Below, piece after piece: positions 18,360 through 28,899 of a stretch of 64,000 nucleotides of DNA (its first letter is position 1; every line of letters starts with the position of its first letter). This DNA comes from Halomonas sp. SpR8 (GTDB taxonomy: Bacteria > Pseudomonadota > Gammaproteobacteria > Pseudomonadales > Halomonadaceae), in assembly GCF_031010195.1 (NCBI RefSeq), contig NZ_JAUAMC010000010.1:1-64000 (forward strand), given 5' to 3'. The position numbers were made by a program, and so were the translations under genes. The notes below the pieces were generated by a model. That model saw only the letters and a program-made list of their open reading frames with translations. It was not told the origin of the DNA and ran no database searches.

Positions 18360-20425
18360 TGGCTGTTAATACACTTTTACTAGAACTGGGTGCTGAAGAG
18401 TTACCTCCCACGGCCCTGGATGCGCTTTCCGATGCGTTCGCCGCAGGCATTGAGAAAGGCCTGCAAGAAGCCGATGTTCCCTTCGCCAGCGTTAGCGCAT
18501 TTGCGACCCCTCGGCGCTTGGCGGTACAGGTGACTGAACTGGCCGATAAGCAGCCTGACCGTGACGTTGAGCGCCGTGGCCCAGCGTTGGCGGCTGCCTT
18601 TAAGGATGGCGTTGCTACTAAAGCTGCGGAAGGCTTCGCCCGTTCCTGTGGTGTCAGCGTTGACGAACTGATTCACCTGGAAACCGATAAAGGCACCTGG
18701 CTAGGTTTCCGCGAGCAGCAGCAAGGTGAAACTATTCAGGCGCTGCTGCCCGAGATTCTGCGCAAAACCATCGCTACCCTCCCCGTGCCCAAAAATATGC
18801 GTTGGGGCGCCTCCCGGGTTGAGTTTTCACGCCCGGTTCACTGGCTGGTGGCACTATACGGTAGCGACGTCGTGGCCGCTGAGGCGCTTGGCCTAGAGGC
18901 GAGTTGCACCACCTACGGCCACCGTTTCCACGCGCCTGATGCTATTCAGTTAGCCCACGCCGATGAGTATGTGGCTGCCCTGGAAAATGCCTATGTACTG
19001 GTCGATAGAGAGCAGCGCCGTGAGCGCATTCGTGAGCAAGTGCTTGCTGAAGCCGAAGTTCAAGAAGCCAGTGCGGTTATCGACGAAGACCTGCTGGTAG
19101 AAGTAAGCGGCTTGGTTGAATGGCCGGTAGCTCTGACCGGTAGCTTCGATGAGCGTTTTCTGGAAGTGCCCGCCGAGTGCTTGATCTCCTCAATGAAGGC
19201 TAACCAGAAATACTTTCACCTGTTAGATGATGCTGGCAAGCTAAAACCACTGTTTATCACCATTGCCAATATCGACAGTGCTGACCCCGATCAGGTCATT
19301 GCCGGCAATGAAAAAGTCATTCGTCCACGCTTAGCCGATGCGGCTTTTTTCTACGACACCGACCGCAAACGCACCCTTGCTTCGCGTATCCCTCAATTGG
19401 AAAGCGTGGTCTTCCAGCAGCAATTAGGCACCCTGGCAGATAAAGCTCGCCGCAGCACGGTTATTGCGACCTTCATTGCCGAGCAGATCAACGGCGATGT
19501 GGCTCACGCCCAGCGCGCCGTAGCACTAGCCAAATGTGATCTCGTAACGGAGATGGTGCTCGAGTTCCCTGAGCTACAGGGCATTATGGGGCGTTACTAT
19601 GCCGTTCAGGATGGCGAACCAGCAGAGGTTGCCCAAGCGCTGGAAGAGCAGTACCTGCCGCGCTTTGCTACCGATGCTATTCCCCAGAGTGCCACAGGCA
19701 AGGCATTGGCCCTGGCTGATCGCCTGGATACGCTGGTCGGCATTTTCGGGATTGGCCAGCGCCCTACCGGCGCTAAAGATCCCTTCGCTCTTCGTCGAGC
19801 CTCAATTGGTGTGCTTAACATCCTGGTTAAAGGCGAATTGAATCTTGATCTGCGTAAGCTGCTCACGGTTGCCGCTGAACAGCATCAGGGCCTCCCTAAT
19901 GCCGATGGGCTGGTTGAGGATGTGCTGACCTACATGCTTGATCGCTTCCGCGCCTGGGGCCAGGAAGAGGGCATCAGCGCGGAAATGTACCTTGCCGTGC
20001 GTGCACGCCCGGTGACTAACCCGCTCGACTTCGCTCGCCGCCTGCGCGCGGTTAAGGCCTTTGCACAGCGTGATGAAGCCGCAGCGTTAGCGGCTGCTAA
20101 TAAGCGGGTCTCAAACATTTTGAGCAAACAAGCCCATGATGGCAGCACCCAGGTCGATCAAAACTTGCTCCAGGAAGATGCCGAGCGAGCGCTGTACGAT
20201 GCTGTGACGGGTAGCCAGGCTCAGGTTGCACCGCTATTTGCTGCGGGTGACTATCAGCAAGCGCTCGACGCACTTGCCACATTACGGGATCCAGTGGATG
20301 CCTTCTTTGACCAAGTAATGGTGATGGCGGACGACCCGGCTATTCAGCGTAACCGGTTAGCGTTACTAGCTAGCCTTCAAGCGCTGTTTTTGGAAGTGGC
20401 AGATATTTCACTGCTTCCTCAGTAG
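18359..20425 (+). CDS. glyS: Glycyl-tRNA synthetase beta subunit
   Basis: tRNA-binding and folding partner of GlyQ. The 688-residue protein (E. coli 689) opens LLLELGAEELPPTALDALSD, carries the KNMRWGASRVEFSRPVHWLV block near 142, and MKANQKYFHLLDD near 280. It has the HD-like segment YYAVQDGEPAEVAQALEEQY and the C-terminal anticodon-binding DALR-type region. It overlaps glyQ by one base and is followed by an intrinsic terminator. Confidence 0.97.
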   Translation: MAVNTLLLELGAEELPPTALDALSDAFAAGIEKGLQEADVPFASVSAFATPRRLAVQVTELADKQPDRDVERRGPALAAAFKDGVATKAAEGFARSCGVSVDELIHLETDKGTWLGFREQQQGETIQALLPEILRKTIATLPVPKNMRWGASRVEFSRPVHWLVALYGSDVVAAEALGLEASCTTYGHRFHAPDAIQLAHADEYVAALENAYVLVDREQRRERIREQVLAEAEVQEASAVIDEDLLVEVSGLVEWPVALTGSFDERFLEVPAECLISSMKANQKYFHLLDDAGKLKPLFITIANIDSADPDQVIAGNEKVIRPRLADAAFFYDTDRKRTLASRIPQLESVVFQQQLGTLADKARRSTVIATFIAEQINGDVAHAQRAVALAKCDLVTEMVLEFPELQGIMGRYYAVQDGEPAEVAQALEEQYLPRFATDAIPQSATGKALALADRLDTLVGIFGIGQRPTGAKDPFALRRASIGVLNILVKGELNLDLRKLLTVAAEQHQGLPNADGLVEDVLTYMLDRFRAWGQEEGISAEMYLAVRARPVTNPLDFARRLRAVKAFAQRDEAAALAAANKRVSNILSKQAHDGSTQVDQNLLQEDAERALYDAVTGSQAQVAPLFAAGDYQQALDALATLRDPVDAFFDQVMVMADDPAIQRNRLALLASLQALFLEVADISLLPQ

Positions 20426-20448
20426 CCATCTCGTTTTTACCCCATTCA

Positions 20449-20479
20449 AGCCCAACAGCCTTAGCTGCTGGGCTTTTTT
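20449..20479 (+). terminator. Terminator after glyQS
   Basis: AGCCCAACAGC and GCTGCTGGGCT pair with one mismatch around a CTTA loop (20449-20474), followed by six T. It lies 24 bases after the glyS stop. Confidence 0.88.
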
Positions 20480-20497
20480 ACGATCCGCGGAAAGACG

Positions 20498-20513
20498 TGT
20501 TTCACGTGAAACA
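20498..20513. other. parS site 1
   Basis: A perfect 16-bp palindrome TGTTTCACGTGAAACA, the consensus chromosomal parS site bound by ParB. It lies between the glyS terminator and gmhB. ParA and ParB are encoded at 52438-54181. Confidence 0.95.
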
Positions 20514-20567
20514 TTCATCGCTGGTCAGCTAATATAGTCTGACGGTATTTCAGGATATAGGGTTGTT

Positions 20568-21119
20568 ATGCTAAGAGCTGCGAAGCTGGTTATTTTGGAT
20601 CGAGACGGCGTCATCAACCATGATTCCGATAACTACATCAAATCCCTCGATGAGTGGGTGCCCTACCCCGCTTCAATCACCGCCATTGCCAGCCTCACTC
20701 GTGCGGGATACAGCGTTGCAGTAGCGACGAATCAGTCGGGTATTGCCCGTGGTTATTACAGTGAAGCAACGCTCCATGCTATGCATGATCACTTAAAAGC
20801 ATTGGTTGAGGCTGAAGGCGGGCGTATCGTCCATATTGCTTTCTGCCCGCATGGTCCAGATGACGAGTGCCAATGCCGTAAACCGCTGCCTGGGATGCTG
20901 CTACAGATCCAGCAGGTACTAGGGCTAGAAGATTTAACAGGGAGTTGGATGGTCGGTGATAGCCTGCGGGACCTACAGGCGGGCGAAGCGCTAGGTTGCA
21001 AAACAGCGCTGGTCAGAACCGGAAAAGGGCTTAAAACTGAACAAAAAGGCACGGGTCTTGAAAAAGCTGAGATCTTCGATGATTTAGCGCAGTTTGTTGA
21101 GTGGTTAATGAATAGATAA
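20568..21119 (+). CDS. gmhB: D-glycero-beta-D-manno-heptose 1,7-bisphosphate 7-phosphatase
   Basis: HAD-superfamily phosphatase of ADP-heptose synthesis, between the kinase and adenylyltransferase steps of HldE. The 183-residue protein has motif I LDRDGVINHD (about 10-19), motif II VATNQSGIARG (about 51-61), the zinc-loop cysteines in FCPHGPDDECQCRKP (about 91-105), KPLPGML and motif IV VGDSLRDLQAGEALG (about 127-141). It stands alone between two parS sites, apart from the other heptose genes at 4-17 kb. Confidence 0.94.
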   Translation: MLRAAKLVILDRDGVINHDSDNYIKSLDEWVPYPASITAIASLTRAGYSVAVATNQSGIARGYYSEATLHAMHDHLKALVEAEGGRIVHIAFCPHGPDDECQCRKPLPGMLLQIQQVLGLEDLTGSWMVGDSLRDLQAGEALGCKTALVRTGKGLKTEQKGTGLEKAEIFDDLAQFVEWLMNR

Positions 21120-21210
21120 GCGGCATAAAGTGGAGAGTCTTGATCGCTCTTCTTTATATGAGAAGCTTCGGCTGAAAGCCCCCTGCCACAACTCTTCTAA
21201 CTATCGACCA

Positions 21211-21247
21211 ATAAAAAGCGCCGCTATGGAATTCATAGCGGCGCTTT
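21211..21247 (-). terminator. Terminator after gyrB (possibly bidirectional)
   Basis: AAAGCGCCGCTATG and CATAGCGGCGCTTT form a perfect 14-bp stem (21215-21247) around GAATT. The minus-strand copy is followed by TTTTTAT, so it ends gyrB. The plus-strand copy has only three T but may also stop gmhB. Confidence 0.85.
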
Positions 21248-21291
21248 CGTAGTGACATTAAGCCATGTCGAGGTTAGGCTCGTTAAGGGAA

Positions 21292-21307
21292 TGTTTCACG
21301 TGAAACA
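21292..21307. other. parS site 2
   Basis: A perfect TGTTTCACGTGAAACA palindrome just downstream of the gyrB stop, between gyrB and its terminator. Confidence 0.95.
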
Positions 21308-21328
21308 GCTTAACGAACACAATCCATC

Positions 21329-23788
<2,460 letters not shown>

Positions 23789-23846
23789 CTACCCTTCCGG
23801 CGCTAACCTAACCGGCTAGGCTGACCTTTCTAACTATTCATCAGCT

Positions 23847-24950
23847 CTAGCTGGTTGGCTCTAAATAGCTAAGCCCCTGTTCGCCATGTTTCACGTGAAA
23901 CATCTTCACTGAGGTCTCAGGGCGCCAGGTATTTCTCAACGCGGAAGGTTCGACACTGGTAATAAATGCTTGGCACTGCATATCTTCGAGTAGTCCACAA
24001 AACTGATGGCGATTATGCTCGTCAAGCTCCGCAGGTAAATCATCGATAAGATAAATACAGTGCCGCTGTGCTGTCCTTTCCAGAAACCGGCCTTGGGCAA
24101 GTTTTAAAGCGCTCACCACTAACTTTTGCTGGCCTCTGGAAAGTACTTCTACAGCAGGTTGCTTGTTTATCCTAATACGCAGGTCAGCACGCTGCGGGCC
24201 TTGTTGAGTGAAACCCATCTGTTGATCAGTTTGCCGACTGTCGTGTAACACTGACGCAAGTGTTCGCTCTTTATCCCAGCCTCTGGCGTAATGGAGCGAC
24301 AAACCCGGTAAAGGAAGTAGCACCTTAAGCGTCTCTTCAAAGACTGGCAGAAAATCACTAAACCAAGCACGGCGCAAGATATCCATCTGTTCGCCCCAAG
24401 TGGCTAGCTCCTGCTCCCACACCGCCATTTCTTGAGGTTGTATTCTACCACGCCTGAGCAGTGCATTCCGATGTTTCAACGCACGTCGAGAGCGCTTCCA
24501 GGTAACTAAAAAATCATGTTCCACGTGAAACACTCCCCAGTCGAGAAACTCGCGGCGACCGGCTGGAGAACCCTCAAGCAATCGGAAAGCATCTGGGTTA
24601 ATTAACTGCAGAGGCATCGCCTCCACCAATTCAGCTAGACGAGCGTTTTTTTCTCCCTTTAATCGGAGCTCTAGCTCCCTCTGAGCACGCAAACGGCGCA
24701 CGCCCAGGGCAACCTCAGGCTCACCACTTAAACGCCCGTAAAGCGTCATATAGGGCTCATTCGTCTGAATCGCGTTCTTTAGTTGGCGCGTTCGGAAAGA
24801 GCGCCCCATACCCAGAATATGTACTCCCTCCAACAGGCTGGTTTTTCCACTGCCATTAGCACCACTAATAACATTGATACGCGAAGATGGGGCCATCTCA
24901 ACCGACTGAAGATTACGCAAGGCGTGGAAATTAAGCAGTGTCAAGCTCAT
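23847..24950 (-). CDS. recF: DNA replication and repair protein RecF
   Basis: SMC-like ATPase that helps load RecA at gaps. The 367-residue product has Walker A GANGSGKTSLLEGVH (about 30-44), the signature VEVLSRGQQKLVVSALKLAQ (about 278) and Walker B IYLIDDLPAELDEHNR (about 309). Two parS sites lie within the reading frame: one encodes VFHVEH near residue 142 and the other MFHVKH near the C-terminus (about 351). ParB loading sites are therefore preserved in coding sequence. Confidence 0.97.
   Translation of the reverse strand: MSLTLLNFHALRNLQSVEMAPSSRINVISGANGSGKTSLLEGVHILGMGRSFRTRQLKNAIQTNEPYMTLYGRLSGEPEVALGVRRLRAQRELELRLKGEKNARLAELVEAMPLQLINPDAFRLLEGSPAGRREFLDWGVFHVEHDFLVTWKRSRRALKHRNALLRRGRIQPQEMAVWEQELATWGEQMDILRRAWFSDFLPVFEETLKVLLPLPGLSLHYARGWDKERTLASVLHDSRQTDQQMGFTQQGPQRADLRIRINKQPAVEVLSRGQQKLVVSALKLAQGRFLERTAQRHCIYLIDDLPAELDEHNRHQFCGLLEDMQCQAFITSVEPSALRNTWRPETSVKMFHVKHGEQGLSYLEPTS
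23887..23902. other. parS site 3 (inside recF)
   Basis: A perfect TGTTTCACGTGAAACA palindrome within the last 20 codons of recF. Confidence 0.94.
24517..24532. other. parS site 4 (inside recF, one change)
   Basis: TGTTCCACGTGAAACA, one base from the perfect palindrome at a position known to tolerate change in parS sites. It lies within recF. Confidence 0.85.
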
Positions 24951-25003
24951 CCTATTATCACCACTTAAAATATCCTCAGAAAAAGAGAGTATTCAAACGT
25001 ACT

Positions 25004-25033
25004 AGCGGCGCTTCTGCTACCAGAAGCGCCGCT
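25004..25033 (-). other. Strong hairpin between dnaN and recF
   Basis: A perfect 13-bp stem (AGCGGCGCTTCTG / CAGAAGCGCCGCT) with a CTAC loop fills the gap between dnaN and recF. There is no T run, so it looks more like an mRNA-processing or partial termination element that lowers recF relative to dnaN than a full terminator. Confidence 0.6.
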
Positions 25034-25072
25034 CAACAGCCTGCAGATATAACGCTAAGCCCAAAAACCGTT

Positions 25073-26176
25073 TTACAGGCGCATCGGCATAACGACATAG
25101 AGTGCATCACCGCCGCCGGGCTCTTCAAGCAACGCACTACTATTCGGGTCGGCCAAAGTGATCTGTACGCGATCTTCATTAAGCACTGTCAACACATCAA
25201 CCAAGTAGCCAACGTTAAAACCGACCTCCATCGCACCGCCGTTATACTCAACGGCGATATTCTCCTCCGCTTCTTCCTGCTCCGGATTATTAGCCATCAC
25301 TTTGAGGTTGTTCTCCTCAAGGTATAGACGAACACCACGGTACTTCTCATTAGAAAGGATGGCCGTACGTGATAGCACCTGACGAAGCTCTGCGCGCTCG
25401 GCAATCAGCACCTTGTCGCCATTGCGCGGCACGACACGTTCATAGTCTGGAAATTTGCCGTCGATTAACTTTGAGGTAAAGGTAAAATCTCCAGTGTGAG
25501 CGCGTACATGGCTGGATCCAAGCGTTAGACTAACGGGCTCATCGCTGTCATCTAGCAGTCGCGACAGCTCTAAAATCCCCTTACGAGGCACAATCAGCTT
25601 TTGAGACTGGCTAACGGTAATCTCAATGGGGCGTGAGCACATCGCCAAACGGTGGCCATCCGTTGCGACTGTACGTAATAGGTTGCTTTGAATTTCCAGT
25701 AGCATGCCATTGAGGTAATAGCGTACATCCTGCTGCGCCATGGCAAATGAAGTAGCTTCAATCAGATGTTTCAACGTACCGCGAGGTACGCTAATTTCCT
25801 GACTACCGTCTGCATCTTCGATATTGGGAAACTCAGCTACCGGTAGAGTTGAAAGCGTAAAGCGTGAGCGACCACTGCGCAGTACGGCGCGCCCTTCTTC
25901 AACGGCAAGCTGGATATCAGACTGATCGGGCAGCGATTTACAAATATCCATCAGCTTACGAGCGGGTACGGTGGCGGCTCCCGGCTGATCGACTTGACTG
26001 GCTACAGTACGCCCAACGAGCTCGACCTCAAGGTCCGTGCCGGTAAGCGACACTTGGTCACCCTCGACTTGAATCAGTACGTTAGAGAGCACGGGCAATG
26101 TTTGGCGGCGCTCAACTACACCTGCGACCAGAGTCAGCGGACGTAGCAGCGCCTCTCGGGAAATCGAAAATTTCAT
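25073..26176 (-). CDS. dnaN: DNA polymerase III sliding clamp (beta subunit)
   Basis: Processivity clamp. The 367-residue product (E. coli 366) starts MKFSISREALLRPLTLVAGV, has YYLNGMLLEIQSNLLRTVATDGHRLA in two pieces (about 153-178), FPDYERVVPRN (about 241) and ends with YVVMPMRL, the conserved C-terminus forming the partner-binding pocket. The ATG at 26176 has GGAG six bases upstream. The TTG one codon earlier was rejected. Confidence 0.98.
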   Translation of the reverse strand: MKFSISREALLRPLTLVAGVVERRQTLPVLSNVLIQVEGDQVSLTGTDLEVELVGRTVASQVDQPGAATVPARKLMDICKSLPDQSDIQLAVEEGRAVLRSGRSRFTLSTLPVAEFPNIEDADGSQEISVPRGTLKHLIEATSFAMAQQDVRYYLNGMLLEIQSNLLRTVATDGHRLAMCSRPIEITVSQSQKLIVPRKGILELSRLLDDSDEPVSLTLGSSHVRAHTGDFTFTSKLIDGKFPDYERVVPRNGDKVLIAERAELRQVLSRTAILSNEKYRGVRLYLEENNLKVMANNPEQEEAEENIAVEYNGGAMEVGFNVGYLVDVLTVLNEDRVQITLADPNSSALLEEPGGGDALYVVMPMRL

Positions 26177-26236
26177 CAATACTCCGGTTCTATATCCTGA
26201 AAGACCTGTACGTAACAGGCCCGTCCCATGGGATGA

Positions 26237-27703
26237 TTAACTGGTCAACAGGCGCAGTAAATTCTTGTAATCCTCACGAATATCCGCGCTTTCTTCCTGC
26301 AATGATTTAACTTTTCGGCAAGCGTGGAGCACCGTTGTGTGGTCACGCCCCCCAAAGGCATCACCTATCTCAGGCAAACTATGATTAGTTAGCTCTTTAG
26401 CAAGCGCCATCGCCACTTGGCGAGGTCGGGCAACCGAACGTGAGCGGCGCTTGGAAAGCAAATCAGCCACCTTGATTTTGTAATATTCAGCTACCGTACG
26501 CTGAATATTATCCACGCCAACCTGCTTATCCTGAAGGGCCAAGAGGTCTTTTAGCGACTCACGAATAAAGTCTTGGGTAATGGTTTTACCCATAAAGTGC
26601 GAGTCAGCGATGACTTTTTTCAATGCGCCTTCCAACTCGCGCACGTTGGAGCGAATTTTCTGGGCAATAAAGAAAGCCGCATCGTGGGGCAAATCGACCT
26701 TAGCTTGATCGGCCTTTTTCATCAAGATCGCCACGCGGGTTTCAAGCTCAGGCGGCTCAATGGCCACCGTAAGCCCCCAACCAAAGCGTGATTTGAGCCG
26801 CTCTTCCACGCCGCTGATCTCCTTCGGATAGCGATCAGAAGTGAGGATCATCTGCTGACCACCCTCTAAAAGCGCGTTAAACGTATGAAAAAACTCTTCT
26901 TGCGAACGCTCTTTTCCGGCAAAAAATTGAATATCATCAATAAGCAACGCATCGACGCTACGGTAAAAGCGTTTGAAATCATTAATTGCATTTAGCTGGA
27001 GTGCTTTAACCATATCGGCGACAAACCGCTCCGAGTGAAGGTACACCACCCGGGCGTTTTCACGCCGGGTCGCCAGAGCGTTGCCTACCGCATGCATTAA
27101 GTGGGTTTTACCAAGCCCCACACCGCCGTATAAAAACAGAGGGTTGTATGCGCCGCCAGGGTTTTCAGACACTTGTCGGGAGGCGGCGCGGGCCAACTGG
27201 TTCGACTTACCTTCAACAAAGGTGTCGAAAGTAAAATTCGGATTAAGCCCACTACCATGCTTGAGACTGCCTTCTACCTGAACCTGCCGCTCGTTAGGGC
27301 GCCGCCCTGATGAATCATCGCGCAGCTTGTCTATTTCCCGCTCGTCGGCGATATCCCCACGTGGCGGCGTGTGTACCGCAGGCGATGCGGGTCGAGACGG
27401 TGAAGCCGATACAGGATTGCCTAAGTCGCGATGCTGGGGAGCCTGTGTTGCCAAACTGCGGCTGCCCACTGTCAAACTTACCTTGGGTGGTTTGGCCGGC
27501 GCGAGCTCGCGCATCAGTTCGCTGATCCGCTTGGCGTACTTATCACTCACCCAATCGCGCACAAAGCGATTCGGCGCTAATAAGCGCAGCTCGTTGGACT
27601 CTCCCTCTTCTGCCTGCAGCGGCCGTATCCAGGTGTTGAACTGCTGTGAATTCAGCTCATCCTGCAGGTTGTCCAGGCACTGTTGCCAAAGCGTCAGTGG
27701 CAC
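26237..27703 (-). CDS. dnaA: Chromosomal replication initiator DnaA
   Basis: Origin-binding AAA+ initiator. The 488-residue protein starts with a GTG codon at 27703 and [20 protein letters not shown] (domain I, DnaB contact). It has a low-complexity linker (about 95-150), Walker [18 protein letters not shown] (about 191), Walker [21 protein letters not shown] (about 252) and the domain IV DnaA-box reader [15 protein letters not shown] near 455. Divergent rpmH lies beyond the DnaA-box region at 27704-28110. Confidence 0.98.
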   Translation of the reverse strand: MPLTLWQQCLDNLQDELNSQQFNTWIRPLQAEEGESNELRLLAPNRFVRDWVSDKYAKRISELMRELAPAKPPKVSLTVGSRSLATQAPQHRDLGNPVSASPSRPASPAVHTPPRGDIADEREIDKLRDDSSGRRPNERQVQVEGSLKHGSGLNPNFTFDTFVEGKSNQLARAASRQVSENPGGAYNPLFLYGGVGLGKTHLMHAVGNALATRRENARVVYLHSERFVADMVKALQLNAINDFKRFYRSVDALLIDDIQFFAGKERSQEEFFHTFNALLEGGQQMILTSDRYPKEISGVEERLKSRFGWGLTVAIEPPELETRVAILMKKADQAKVDLPHDAAFFIAQKIRSNVRELEGALKKVIADSHFMGKTITQDFIRESLKDLLALQDKQVGVDNIQRTVAEYYKIKVADLLSKRRSRSVARPRQVAMALAKELTNHSLPEIGDAFGGRDHTTVLHACRKVKSLQEESADIREDYKNLLRLLTS

Positions 27704-28110
27704 TCATCTCACCATCGGTTGAAAACGGCCGACCATTGTAGCGCTCAAAGCCTCGGTTATCCACACGGGTTTAGGCCTTAACTCTGACCTGTGGACAACT
27801 CACAATGAGCCCACAGGAAAACCCTGTGGAGAAATGTGGACCGTGTTAAAAAAGGGGGCTTACAAACCGCTTAACCACATCTAACCAACAGCTTATAGCC
27901 TGCTTATACGTCACTTACACACAGATTTTTTATTACTATAAAGCACTGATAAGTAACAATTTAAATGACTTATCCACAAATAGTATCCCCACTATTAATA
28001 ACAACAGGTTTAGAAATACCTATTAGTAATAATAGTGACTTCAATGATGGCTACTCTGTCTATATCGAACAAGCTGCTGGTGGCGTGATAAAGCTTTTTA
28101 TGCAAGGAAA
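27704..28110. other. Origin candidate 1: dnaA-rpmH DnaA-box region
   Basis: The 534-base gap between dnaA and rpmH has two perfect DnaA boxes TTATCCACA (27757-27765 and 27970-27978). Near matches are TGTGGACAA (27790-27798), TGTGGAGAA (27825-27833), TTAACCACA (27871-27879) and TTACACACA (27915-27923). An AT-rich run follows at about 27900-28060. This is the position of oriC in Pseudomonas. A 62-codon frame at 27965 has no ribosome site and runs into the rpmH promoter, so it is not called. Confidence 0.75.
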
Positions 28111-28112
28111 AA

Positions 28113-28141
28113 TTGCACCTAGCAGAGGAAGTCTCTACAAT
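28113..28141 (+). promoter_or_regulatory. rpmH promoter
   Basis: TTGCAC (28113-28118), a 17-base spacer and TACAAT (28136-28141) lie about 97 bases before the rpmH ATG. It is a strong sigma-70-type match. Confidence 0.7.
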
Positions 28142-28237
28142 TTCCGGTCTTGAATTGAATCTCCCCGGCTAGTTCCTCACTGGACCGGGCTTTTTGGAAT
28201 TCACTTTCCGTCCTAAACCACGTGGGAATAACGAGTT

Positions 28238-28372
28238 ATGAAACGCACATTTCAACCTAGCGTTCTCAAGCGCAAGCGCGCGCATGGCTTCCGTGCTCGT
28301 ATGGCAACCAAAAATGGTCGCGCCGTCCTCGCACGTCGCCGTGCCAAGGGCCGCAAGCGTCTGAGCGCCTGA
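28238..28372 (+). CDS. rpmH: 50S ribosomal protein L34
   Basis: The 44-residue, highly basic protein starts [20 protein letters not shown] and ends KGRKRLSA, the standard L34 sequence and length apart from two to three residues. It begins with ATG after an ACGAG ribosome site and ends just before rnpA, in the conserved rpmH-rnpA order. It was identified by direct translation. Confidence 0.97.
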   Translation: MKRTFQPSVLKRKRAHGFRARMATKNGRAVLARRRAKGRKRLSA

Positions 28373-28385
28373 TCTCGGATTGCGT

Positions 28386-28778
28386 GTGCCGCAGCAAGGC
28401 TTTCCCCGGCAATTACGGTTACTAAATGCTGGGGATTTTAGTCACGTGTTTGAGCAAGCTGACCTAAAAGTGCACGGCAAAGGTATGATGGCGTTAGTTC
28501 GCTTGAGTACTCGGGGGCATCCCCGCCTTGGGCTGGTGGTTAGCAAAAAAAATGTCAAACGCGCCGTAGATCGCAACCGTTTCAAGCGTCTCGTTCGAGA
28601 GTCCGTTCGTCTTCGCCAGGATCACTTACCCTCTGTGGATATAGTGGTACTCGCTCGGCGTGGTGTTCAGGATATTGATAACGATACCTTGCATCGCCAG
28701 TTACATGGCATGTGGAAGCGACTTCAGCGTGACGCACAGGCGGTGATCGCAGCACCAACGCCTAAGCGTGACACGTGA
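28386..28778 (+). CDS. rnpA: Ribonuclease P protein component
   Basis: Protein cofactor of RNase P, which matures tRNA 5' ends. About 130 basic residues, with the N-terminal FPRQLRLLNAGDFSHVF block and the signature RLGLVVSKKNVKRAVDRNRFKRLVRESVR (in two halves, about 42-70), the RNR motif of the family. The start is either GTG at 28386 or TTG at 28380, with the stop of rpmH only 7-13 bases upstream. No ATG is available. Confidence 0.93.
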   Translation: MPQQGFPRQLRLLNAGDFSHVFEQADLKVHGKGMMALVRLSTRGHPRLGLVVSKKNVKRAVDRNRFKRLVRESVRLRQDHLPSVDIVVLARRGVQDIDNDTLHRQLHGMWKRLQRDAQAVIAAPTPKRDT

Positions 28779-28899
28779 CCTTTGGTGCACACCTCGCCGC
28801 TCGACCTCGGCCTGCCGCCTGGCAGGCTTTCGTGTGTCAAGGGTCGAGTAAAAGATACTGCGCCATTAGCATGTTCACCACCCAGCGGGCAGAACCCTC

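Noticed and set aside
27965..28153. 62-codon frame in the dnaA-rpmH gap
   Set aside because: Begins within a DnaA box, has no ribosome site, runs into the rpmH promoter and resembles nothing known.
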